Positions 38,045 to 49,499 of a DNA stretch of 64,000 nt are shown in pieces. The translations under genes and the position numbers were made by a program. The notes below the pieces were generated by a model. It was not told where the DNA came from. It did no database searches and worked only from the letters and a program-made list of their open reading frames with translations. How positions within the stretch are numbered: position 1 is the stretch's first letter; every line of letters begins with the position of its first letter. The DNA lies in NCBI RefSeq assembly GCF_000005505.3, contig NC_016131.3, forward strand, positions 38,230,855-38,294,854, read 5' to 3'. Source of the stretch: Brachypodium distachyon (Eukaryota; Streptophyta; Magnoliopsida; Poales; Poaceae).

Positions 38045-39312
38045 ATCAAAGTTTAGCACCGACTCCGATTTACCCGGATTGTCCGTCCTACGGAGAGACC
38101 ATGCCTATCGAGTCCGTACAATTGGTCTAGTCTTGTTTCGCTTCGATGAGTGGGTTTGTTTGGTGTGCTCATCCTAGGACCTCAAATGGACACGTTCCGG
38201 ATCAAAGTTTAGCACCGAGTCCGATTTACCCTGATTGTCCGTCCTAGCGAGGGACCATGCCTAGCGAGTCCGTACAACTGGTCTGCTCTTGTTTCGCTTC
38301 GATGAGTAGGTTTGTTTCGTGTGCTCATCCTAGTACCTCAAATGCACACGTTCCGGATCAAATTTTACCACCGACTCGGATTTGGCCAGAATGTCCGTCC
38401 TTGGGAGGGACCATGCCTAGCGAGTCCGTACAACTTGTCTACTCTTGTTTCGCTTCGATGAGTAGGCTTGTTTGGTGTGCTCATCCTAGTACCTCAAATG
38501 GACACGTTCCGGATAAAAGTTTAGCACCGACTCCGATTTGGCCGGATTGTCCGTCGTAGTGAGGGACCGTGCCTAGCGGGTCCGTACAAGTGGTCTAGTC
38601 TTGTTTCGCTTCGATGAGTACGTTTGTTTGGTGTGATCATCCTAGTAGCTCAAATGGACACGTTCCGGATCAAAGTTTAGCACCGACTCTGATTTGGCCG
38701 GATTGTCCGTCCTACGGAGGGACCATGTCTATCGAGTCCGTACAAGTGCTCTAGTCTTGTTTCGCTTCGATGAGTAGGTTTGTTTGGTGTGCTCATCCTA
38801 GTAGCTCAAATGGACACGTTCCGGAACAAAGTTTAGCACCGACTCCGATTTACCCGGATTGTCCGTCCTACGGAGGGACCATGCCTATCGAGTCCGTACA
38901 AGTGGTCTAGTCTTGTTTCGCTTCAATAAGTAGGTTTGTTCTGTGTGCTCATCCTCGTAGCTCAAATGGACACGTTCCGGATCAAAGTTTAGCACCGACT
39001 CCGATTTACTCGGATTGTCCGTCCTACGGAGGGACCATGTCTATCAAGTCCGTACAAGTGCTCTAGTCTTGTTTCGCTTCGATGAGTAGGTTTGTTTGGT
39101 GTGCTCATCCTAGTACCTCAAATGGACACGTTCCGGAACAAAGTTTAGCACCGACTGCGATTTACCCGGATTGTCCGTCCTACGGAGGGACCATGCCTAT
39201 CGAGTCCGTACAAGTGGTCTAGTCTTGTTTCGCTTCGATGAGTAGGTTTGTTTGGTGTGCTCATCCTAGTACCTCAAATGGACACGTTCCGGAACAAAGT
39301 TTAGCACCGACT
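38045..39312 (+). repeat. Segmental duplication within satellite, copy 2
   Basis: Partner of 34145-35412. At the left end the match stops where AGTACGTTTGTCTTG is replaced by AGTAGGTTTGTTTGG. At the right end it stops where CGTATTACCC is replaced by CGATTTACCC. Both switches are at homologous monomer positions, as expected for in-register unequal exchange. Confidence 0.9.
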
Positions 39313-39849
39313 CCGATTTACCCGGATTGTCCGTCCTACGGAGGGACCATGCCTATCGAGTCCGTACAAGTGGTCTAGTCTTGTTTCGCTTCGATGAGTA
39401 GGTTTGTTTGGTGTGCTCATCCTAGTACCTCAAATGGACACGTTCCGGAACAAAGTTTAGCACCGACTCCGATTTACCCGGATTGTCCGTCCTACGGAGG
39501 GACCATGCCTATCGAGTCCGTACAAGTGGTCTAGTCTTGTTTCGCTTCGATGAGTAGGTTTGTTTGGTGTGCTCATCCTAGTACCTCATATGGACACGTT
39601 CCGGATCAAAGTTTAGCACCGACTCTGATTTGGCCGGATTGTCCGTCCTAGCGAGGGACCATGCCTAGCGAGTCCGTACAAGTGGTCTAGTCTTGTTTCG
39701 CTTCGATGAGTAGGTTTGTTTGGTGTGCTCATCCTAGTACCTCAAATGGACACGTTCCGGAACAAAGTTTAGCACCGACTCCGTATTACCCGGATTGTCC
39801 GTCCTAGGGACGGACCATGCCTAGCGAGTCCGTACAAGTGGTCTAGTCT

Positions 39850-41620
39850 TGTTTCGCTTCGATGAGTAGGTTTGTTTGGTGTGCTCATCCTAGTACCTCA
39901 AATGGACACGTTCCGGATCAAAGTTTAGCACCGACTCTGATTTGGCCGGCTTGTCCGTCGTTGCGAGGGACCATGCGTAGCGTGTCCGTACAACTGGTCT
40001 ACTCTTGTTTCGCTTCGATGAGTAGGTTTGTTTGTTGAGCTCATCGTAGTACCTCATATGGACACGTACCGGATCAAATTTTAGCACCGACTCGGATTTG
40101 GCCGGATTGTCCGTCCTAGGGAGGGACCATGCCTAGCGAGTCCGTACAAGTGGTCTAGTCTTGTTTCGCTTCGATGAGTACGTTTGTCTTGTGTGCTCAT
40201 CCTCGTAGCTCAAATGGACACGTTCCGGATCAAAGTTTAGCACCGACTCCGATTTACCCGGATTGTCCGTCCTACGGAGAGACCATGCCTATCGAGTCCG
40301 TACAATTGGTCTAGTCTTGTTTCGCTTCGATGAGTGGGTTTGTTTGGTGTGCTCATCCTAGGACCTCAAATGGACACGTTCCGGATCAAAGTTTAGCACC
40401 GACTCCGATTTACTCGGATTGTCCGTCCTACGGAGGGACCATGTCTATCAAGTCCGTACAAGTGCTCTAGTCTTGTTTCGCTTCGATGAGTAGGTTTGTT
40501 TGGTGTGCTCATCCTAGTACCTCAAATGGACACGTTCCGGAACAAAGTTTAGCACCGACTGCGATTTACCCGGATTGTCCGTCCTACGGAGGGACCATGC
40601 CTATCGAGTCCGTACAAGTGGTCTAGTCTTGTTTCGCTTCGATGAGTAGGTTTGTTTGGTGTGCTCATCCTAGTACCTCAAATGGACACGTTCCGGAACA
40701 AAGTTTAGCACCGACTCCGTATTACCCGGATTGTCCGTCCTAGGGACGGACCATGCCTAGCGAGTCCGTACAAGTGGTCTAGTCTTGTTTCGCTTCGATG
40801 AGTACGTTTGTTTGGTGTGATCATCCTAGTAGCTCAAATGGACACGTTCCGGATCAAAGTTTAGCACCGACTCTGATTTGGCCGGATTGTCCGTCCTAGC
40901 GAGGGACCATGCCTAGCGAGTCCGTACAAGTGGTCTAGTCTTGTTTCGCTTCGATGAGTAGGTTTGTTTGGTGTGCTCATCCTAGTACCTCAAATGGACA
41001 CGTTCCGGAACAAAGTTTAGCACCGACTCCGTATTACCCGGATTGTCCGTCCTAGGGACGGACCATGCCTAGCGAGTCCGTACAAGTGGTCTAGTCTTGT
41101 TTCGCTTCGATGAGTAGGTTTGTTTGGTGTGCTCATCCTAGTACCTCAAATGGACACGTTCCGGATCAAAGTTTAGCACCGACTCTGATTTGGCCGGCTT
41201 GTCCGTCGTTGCGAGGGACCATGCGTAGCTTGTCCGTACAACTGGTCTACTCTTGTTTCGCTTCGATGAGTAGGTTTGTTTGTTGAGCTCATCGTAGTAC
41301 CTCATATGGACACGTACCGGATCAAATTTTAGCACCGACTCGGATTTGGCCGGATTGTCCGTCCTAGGGAGGGACCATGCCTAGCGAGTCCGTACAAGTG
41401 GTCTAGTCTTGTTTCGCTTCGATGAGTACGTTTGTCTTGTGTGCTCATCCTCGTAGCTCAAATGGACACGTTCCGGATCAAAGTTTAGCACCGACTCCGA
41501 TTTACCCGGATTGTCCGTCCTACGGAGAGACCATGCCTATCGAGTCCGTACAATTGGTCTAGTCTTGTTTCGCTTCGATGAGTGGGTTTGTTTGGTGTGC
41601 TCATCCTAGGACCTCAAATG
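39850..41620 (+). repeat. 8-monomer tandem duplication (1,248-bp period)
   Basis: The private variant pair CTCATATGGACACGTACCGG and TCCGTCGTTGCGAGGG appears near 39958-40072 and again near 41206-41320, exactly 8 monomers apart. Flanking monomers (AATTGGTCTAG, GATGAGTGGG) are shared. Confidence 0.82.
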
Positions 41621-42598
41621 GACACGTTCCGGATCAAAGTTTAGCACCGAGTCCGATTTACCCTGATTGTCCGTCCTAGCGAGGGACCATGCCTAGCGAG
41701 TCCGTACAACTGGTCTGCTCTTGTTTCGCTTCGATGAGTAGGTTTTTTTCGTGAGCTCATCCTAGTACCTCAAATGCACACGTTCCGGATCAAATTTTAC
41801 CACCGACTCGGATTTGGCCACAATGTCCGTCCTTGGGAGGGACCATGCCTAGCGAGTCCGTACAACTTGTCTCCTCTTGTTTCGCTTCGATGAGTAGGTT
41901 TGTTTGGTGTGCTCATCCTAGTACCTCAAATGGACACGTTCCGGATAAAAGTTTAGCACCGACTCCGATTTGGCCGGATTGTCCGTCGTAGTGAGGGACC
42001 GTGCCTAGCGGGTCTGTACAAGTGGTCTAGTCTTGTTTCGCTTCAATAAGTAGGTTTGTTTGGTGTGCTCATCCTCGTAGCTCAAATGGACACGTTCCGG
42101 ATCAAAGTTTAGCACCGACTCCGATTTACCCGGATTGTCCGTCCTACGGAGGGACCATGTCTATCGAGTCCGTACAAGTGCTCTAGTCTTGTTTCGCTTC
42201 GATGAGTAGGTTTGTTTGGTGTGCTCATCCTAGTACCTCAAATGGACACGTTCCGGAACAAAGTTTAGCACCGACTCCGATTTACCCGGATTGTCCGTCC
42301 TACGGAGGGACCATGCCTATCGAGTCCGTACAAGTGGTCTAGTCTTGTTTCGCTTCGATGAGTAGGTTTGTTTGGTGTGCTCATCCTAGTACCTCAAATG
42401 GACACGTTCCGGAAGAAAGTTTAGCACCGACTCCGTATTACCCGGATTGTCCGTCCTAGGGACGGACCATGCATAGCGAGTCCGTACAAGTGGTCTAGTC
42501 TTGTTTCGCTTCGATGAGTACGTTTGTTTGGTGTGCTCATCCTAGTAGCTCAAATGGACACGTTCCGGAACAAAGTTTAGCACCGACTCTGATTTGGC

Positions 42599-44838
42599 CG
42601 GATTGTCCGTCCTAGTGAGGGACCATGCCTAGCGAGTCCGTACAAGTGGTCTATTCTTGTTTCGCTTCAATAAGTAGGTTTGTTTGGTGTGCTCATCCTA
42701 GTACCTCAAATGGACACGTTCCGGATCAAAGTTTAGCACCGACTCCGATTCACCCGGATTGTCCGTCCTAGGGAGGGACCATGCCTAGCGAGTCCGTACA
42801 AGTGGTCTAGTCTTGTTTCGCTTCGATGAGTAGGTTTGTTTGCTGTGCTCCTCCTAGTACCACAAATGGACACGTTCCGGAACAAAGTTTAGCACCGAGT
42901 CCGATTTACCCTGATTGTCCGTCCTAGCGAGGGACCATGCCTAGCGAGTCCGTAAAACTGGTCTACTCTTGTTTCGCTTCGATGAGTAGGTTTGTTTGGT
43001 GTGCTCATCCTAGTACCTCAAAGGGACACGTTCGGGATCAAACTTTAGCACCGACTCGGATTTGGCCGGAATGTCCGTCCTTGGGAGGGACCATGCCTAG
43101 CGAGTCCGTACAACTGGTCTACTCTTGTTTCGCTTCGATGAGTAGGTTTGTTTCGTGTGCTCATCCTAGTACCTCAAATGGACACGTTCCGGATCAAAGT
43201 TTAGCACCGACTCCGATTCACCCGGATTGTCCGTCGTAGTGAGGGACCATGCGTAGCGAGTCCGTACAAGTGGTCTAGTCTTGTTTCGCTTCGATCAATT
43301 GGTTTGTTAGGTGTGCTCATCGTAGTACCTCAGATAGACACGTTCCGGAACAAAGTTTAGCACCGACTCCGATTTTGCCGGATTGTCCGTCCTAGTGAGG
43401 GACCAATCCTACCGAGTCCGTACAAGTGGTCTATTCTTGTTTCGCTTCAATAAGTAGGTTTGTTTGGTGTGCTCATCCTAATACCTCAAATGGACACGTT
43501 CGGGATCAAACTTTAGCACCGACTCCGATTTGGCTGGATTGTCCGTCGTAGTGAGGGACCATGCCTAGCGGGTCCGTATAAGTGCTCTAGTCTTGTTTCG
43601 CTTCAATAAGTAGGTTTGTTTGGTGTGCTCATCCTAGTACCACAAATGGACACGTTCCGGAACAAAGTTTAGCACCGAGTCCAATTTACCCTGATTGTCC
43701 GTCCTAGCGAGGGACCATGCCTAGCGAGTCCGTACAACTGGTCTACTCTTGTTTCGCTTCGATGAGTAGGTTTGTTTCGTGTGCTCATCCTAATACCTCA
43801 AATGCACACGTTCCGGATCAAATTTTAGCACCGACTCGGATTTGGCCGGAATGTCCGTCCTAGTGAGGGACCATGCCTAGCGAGTCCGTACAAGTGGTCC
43901 AGTCTTGTTTCGCTTCGATGAGTAGGTTTGTTTGGTGTGCTCATCCTACTACCTCAAATGGACACATTCGGGATCAAAGTTTAGCACCGACTCTGATTTG
44001 GACGGCTTGTCCGTCCTAGCGAGGGACCATGCCTAGCGAGTCCGTACAACTGGTCTACTCTTGTTTCGCTTCGATGAGTAGGTTTGTTTGGTGTGCTCAT
44101 CCTAGTACCTCAAATGGACACGTTCCGGATCAAAGTTTAGCACCGACTCCGATTTACCCGGATTGTCCGTCCTAGTGAGGGACCATGCCTAGCGAGTCCG
44201 TACGATTGGTCTAGTCTTGTTTCGCTTCGATGAGTAGGTTTGTTTGTTGAGCTCATCGTAGTACCTCAAATGGACACGTTCCGGATCAAATTTTAGCACC
44301 GACTCGGGTTTGGCCGGATTGTCCGTCCTAGGGAGGGACCATGCCTAGCGAGTCCGTACAAGTGGTCTAGTCTTGTTTCGCTTCGATGAGTACGTTTGTT
44401 TGGTGTGCTCATCCTAGTAGATCAAAGGGACACGTTCCGGATCAAAGTCAGCACCGACTCTGATTTGGCCGGATTGTCCGTCCTAGCGAGTCTGTATAAG
44501 TGGTCTAGTCTTGTTTCGCTTGCATCAGTAGGTTTGTTTGTTGTGCTCATCCCAGTAGCTCAAATGGACACGTTCCGGATCAAAGTTTAGCACCGACTCT
44601 GATTTTGCCGGATTGTCCGTCCTAGTGAGGGACCATGCCTAGCGAGTCCGTACAAGTGGTCTAGTCTTGTTTTGCTTCGATGAGTAGGTTTGTTTGGTGT
44701 GCTCATCCTAGTTCCTCAAATGGACACGTTCCGGATCAAAGTTTTGAACAGACTCGGATTTGGCCGACTTGGCCGTCCTAGCGAGGGACCATGCCTAGCA
44801 AGTCCGTACAAGTGGTCTACTCATGTTTCGCTTCGATG
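42599..44838 (+). repeat. 2.24-kb segmental duplication, copy 1
   Basis: Matches 47260-49499 base for base except for one substitution I found (CCTCAAATGG here, CCTAAAATGG there). It contains unusual monomers: TTGCTGTGCTCCTCC, AACTTTAGC, CAGTCCAATTT and a 17-bp deletion near 44488. These private variants make independent origin impossible. Confidence 0.94.
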
Positions 44839-46111
44839 AGTAGGTTTGTTTGGTGTGCTCATCCTAGTACCACAAATGGACACGTTCCGGAACAAAGTTT
44901 AGCACCGAGTCCGATTTACCCTGATTGTTCGTCCTAGCGAGGGACCATGCCTACCGAGTCCGTACAACTGGTCTACTCTTGTTTCGCTTCGATGAGTAGT
45001 TTTGTTTGGTGTGCTCATCCTAGTACCTCAAAGGGACACGTTCCGGATCAAAGTTTAGCACCGACTCCGATTCACCCGGATTGTCCGTCCTAGTGAGGGA
45101 CCATGCCTAGCGAGTCCGTACAAGTGGTCTAGTCTTGTTTCGCTTCGATCAATTGGTTTGTTAGGTGTGCTCATCGTAGTACCTCAGATAGACACGTTCC
45201 GGAACAAACTTTAGCACCGACTCCGATTTTGCCGGATTGTCCGTCCTAGTGAGGGACCATGCCTAGCGAGTCCGTACAAGTGGTCTATTCTTGTTTCGCT
45301 TCAATAAGTAGGTTTGTTTGGTGTGCTCATCCTAATACCTCAAATGGACACGTTCGGGATCAAAGTTTAGCACCGACTCCGATTTGGCCGGATTGTCCGT
45401 CGTAGTGAGGGACCGTGCCTAGCGGGTCCTTATAAGTGGTCTAGTCTTGTTTCGCTTCAATAAGTAGGTTTGTTAGGTGTGCTCATCCTCGTAGCTCAAA
45501 TGGACACGTTCCGGATCAAAGTTTAGCACCGACTCCGATTTACCCGGATTGTCCGTCCTACGGTGGGACCATGCCTATCGAGTCCGTACAAGTGGTCTAG
45601 TCTTGTTTCGCTTCGATGAATAGGTTTGTTTGGTGTCCTCATCCTACTACCTCAAATGGACACGTTCCGGATCAAAGTTTAGCACCGACTCTGATTTGGC
45701 CGGATTGTCCGTCCTAGCGAGGGACCCTGCCTAGCGAGTCCGTACAAGTGGTCTAGTCTTGTTTCGCTTCGATGAGTACGTTTGTTTGGTGTGCTCACCT
45801 AGTAGCTCAAATGGAAACGTTCCGGATCACAGTTTAGCACCGACTCCGATTTTGCCGGATTGTCCGTCCTAGTGAGGGACCATGCCTAGCGAGTCCGTAC
45901 AAGTGGTCTAATCTTGTTTCGCTTCGATAAGTAGGTTTGTTTGGTGTGCTCATTCTAGTACCTCAAATGCAGACGTTCCGGATCAAAGTTTAGCACCGAC
46001 TCTGATTTGGCCGGATTGTGCGTCCTAGTGAGGGACCATGCCTAGCGAGTCCGTACAAGTGGTCTAGTCTTGTTTCCCTTCGATGAGTAGGTTTGTTTGG
46101 TGTGCTCATCC

Positions 46112-46423
46112 TAGTTCCTCAAATGGACAGGTTCCGGATCAAAGTTTAGCACCGACTCCGATTTACACTGATTGTCTGTCCTAGCGAGGGACCAAGCCTA
46201 GCGAGTCCGTACAACTGGTCTACTCTTGTTTCGCTTCGATGAGTAGGTTTGTTTGGTGTGCTCATCCTAGTTCCTCAAATGGACAGGTTCCGGATCAAAG
46301 TTTAGCACCGACTCCGATTTACACTGATTGTCTGTCCTAGCGAGGGACCAAGCCTAGCGAGTCCGTACAACTGGTCTACTCTTGTTTCGCTTCGATGAGT
46401 AGGTTTGTTTGGTGTGCTCATCC
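46112..46423 (+). repeat. Single-monomer tandem duplication
   Basis: Two successive 156-bp monomers share TTCCTCAAATGGACAGG, TTTACACTGATTGTCTG and GGACCAAGCC. A related monomer occurs once more near 49996, where TTCCGG has become TTCCAG. Confidence 0.9.
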
Positions 46424-47259
46424 TAGTACCTCAAATGGACACGTTCCGGATCAAAGTTTAGCACCGACTCTGATTTGGCCGGATTGTCCGTCGTAGAAAG
46501 GGACCATGCCTAGCGAGTCCGTACAAGTGGTCTAGTCTTGTTTCACTTCGATGAGTAGGTTTGTTTGGTGTGCTCATTCCAGTACCTGAAATGGACACGT
46601 TGCGGATCAAAGTTTAGCACCAACTCTGATTTGGCCGGCTTGTCCATCCTAGCGAGGGACCATGCCTAGCGAGTCCGTACAACTGGTCTACTCTTGTTTC
46701 GCTTCGATGAGTAGGTTTGTTTGGTGTGCTCATCCTAGTACCTCAAATGGACACGTTCCGGATCAAAGTTTAGCACCGACTCCGATTCACCCGGCTTGTC
46801 CGTCCTAGTGAGGGACCATGCCTAGCGAGTCCGTACAAGTGGTCTAGTCTTGTTTCGCTTCGATGAGTAGTTTTGTTTGGTGTGCTCATCCTAGTACCAC
46901 AAATGGACACGTTCCGGAACAAAGTTTAGCACCGAGTCCGATTTACCCTGATTGTCCGTCATAGCGAGGGACCATGCCTAGCGAGTCCGTACAACTGGTC
47001 TACTCTTGTTTCGCTTCGATGAGTAGGTTTGTTTGGTGTGCTCATCCTAGTACCTCAAATGGACACGTTCCGGATCAAAGTTTAGCACCGACTCCGATTC
47101 ACCCGGATTGTCCGTCCTAGTGAGGGACCATGCCTAGCGAGTCCGTACAAGTTGTCTAGTCTTCTTTCGCTTCGATCAATTGGTTTGTTAGGTGTGCTCA
47201 TCGTAGTACCTCAGATAGACACGTTCCGGAACAAAGTTTAGCACCGACTCCGATTTTGC

Positions 47260-49499
47260 CGGATTGTCCGTCCTAGTGAGGGACCATGCCTAGCGAGTCC
47301 GTACAAGTGGTCTATTCTTGTTTCGCTTCAATAAGTAGGTTTGTTTGGTGTGCTCATCCTAGTACCTCAAATGGACACGTTCCGGATCAAAGTTTAGCAC
47401 CGACTCCGATTCACCCGGATTGTCCGTCCTAGGGAGGGACCATGCCTAGCGAGTCCGTACAAGTGGTCTAGTCTTGTTTCGCTTCGATGAGTAGGTTTGT
47501 TTGCTGTGCTCCTCCTAGTACCACAAATGGACACGTTCCGGAACAAAGTTTAGCACCGAGTCCGATTTACCCTGATTGTCCGTCCTAGCGAGGGACCATG
47601 CCTAGCGAGTCCGTAAAACTGGTCTACTCTTGTTTCGCTTCGATGAGTAGGTTTGTTTGGTGTGCTCATCCTAGTACCTCAAAGGGACACGTTCGGGATC
47701 AAACTTTAGCACCGACTCGGATTTGGCCGGAATGTCCGTCCTTGGGAGGGACCATGCCTAGCGAGTCCGTACAACTGGTCTACTCTTGTTTCGCTTCGAT
47801 GAGTAGGTTTGTTTCGTGTGCTCATCCTAGTACCTCAAATGGACACGTTCCGGATCAAAGTTTAGCACCGACTCCGATTCACCCGGATTGTCCGTCGTAG
47901 TGAGGGACCATGCGTAGCGAGTCCGTACAAGTGGTCTAGTCTTGTTTCGCTTCGATCAATTGGTTTGTTAGGTGTGCTCATCGTAGTACCTCAGATAGAC
48001 ACGTTCCGGAACAAAGTTTAGCACCGACTCCGATTTTGCCGGATTGTCCGTCCTAGTGAGGGACCAATCCTACCGAGTCCGTACAAGTGGTCTATTCTTG
48101 TTTCGCTTCAATAAGTAGGTTTGTTTGGTGTGCTCATCCTAATACCTCAAATGGACACGTTCGGGATCAAACTTTAGCACCGACTCCGATTTGGCTGGAT
48201 TGTCCGTCGTAGTGAGGGACCATGCCTAGCGGGTCCGTATAAGTGCTCTAGTCTTGTTTCGCTTCAATAAGTAGGTTTGTTTGGTGTGCTCATCCTAGTA
48301 CCACAAATGGACACGTTCCGGAACAAAGTTTAGCACCGAGTCCAATTTACCCTGATTGTCCGTCCTAGCGAGGGACCATGCCTAGCGAGTCCGTACAACT
48401 GGTCTACTCTTGTTTCGCTTCGATGAGTAGGTTTGTTTCGTGTGCTCATCCTAATACCTCAAATGCACACGTTCCGGATCAAATTTTAGCACCGACTCGG
48501 ATTTGGCCGGAATGTCCGTCCTAGTGAGGGACCATGCCTAGCGAGTCCGTACAAGTGGTCCAGTCTTGTTTCGCTTCGATGAGTAGGTTTGTTTGGTGTG
48601 CTCATCCTACTACCTCAAATGGACACATTCGGGATCAAAGTTTAGCACCGACTCTGATTTGGACGGCTTGTCCGTCCTAGCGAGGGACCATGCCTAGCGA
48701 GTCCGTACAACTGGTCTACTCTTGTTTCGCTTCGATGAGTAGGTTTGTTTGGTGTGCTCATCCTAGTACCTAAAATGGACACGTTCCGGATCAAAGTTTA
48801 GCACCGACTCCGATTTACCCGGATTGTCCGTCCTAGTGAGGGACCATGCCTAGCGAGTCCGTACGATTGGTCTAGTCTTGTTTCGCTTCGATGAGTAGGT
48901 TTGTTTGTTGAGCTCATCGTAGTACCTCAAATGGACACGTTCCGGATCAAATTTTAGCACCGACTCGGGTTTGGCCGGATTGTCCGTCCTAGGGAGGGAC
49001 CATGCCTAGCGAGTCCGTACAAGTGGTCTAGTCTTGTTTCGCTTCGATGAGTACGTTTGTTTGGTGTGCTCATCCTAGTAGATCAAAGGGACACGTTCCG
49101 GATCAAAGTCAGCACCGACTCTGATTTGGCCGGATTGTCCGTCCTAGCGAGTCTGTATAAGTGGTCTAGTCTTGTTTCGCTTGCATCAGTAGGTTTGTTT
49201 GTTGTGCTCATCCCAGTAGCTCAAATGGACACGTTCCGGATCAAAGTTTAGCACCGACTCTGATTTTGCCGGATTGTCCGTCCTAGTGAGGGACCATGCC
49301 TAGCGAGTCCGTACAAGTGGTCTAGTCTTGTTTTGCTTCGATGAGTAGGTTTGTTTGGTGTGCTCATCCTAGTTCCTCAAATGGACACGTTCCGGATCAA
49401 AGTTTTGAACAGACTCGGATTTGGCCGACTTGGCCGTCCTAGCGAGGGACCATGCCTAGCAAGTCCGTACAAGTGGTCTACTCATGTTTCGCTTCGATG
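47260..49499 (+). repeat. 2.24-kb segmental duplication, copy 2
   Basis: Partner of 42599-44838 at an offset of 4,661 bp, which is 30 monomers minus 19 bp. The 19 bp matches the two short deletions (2 and 17 bp) carried near 44447 and 44488, so the copies are otherwise in register. The match ends where GATGAGTAGG gives way to GATGTGTAGC. Confidence 0.94.
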
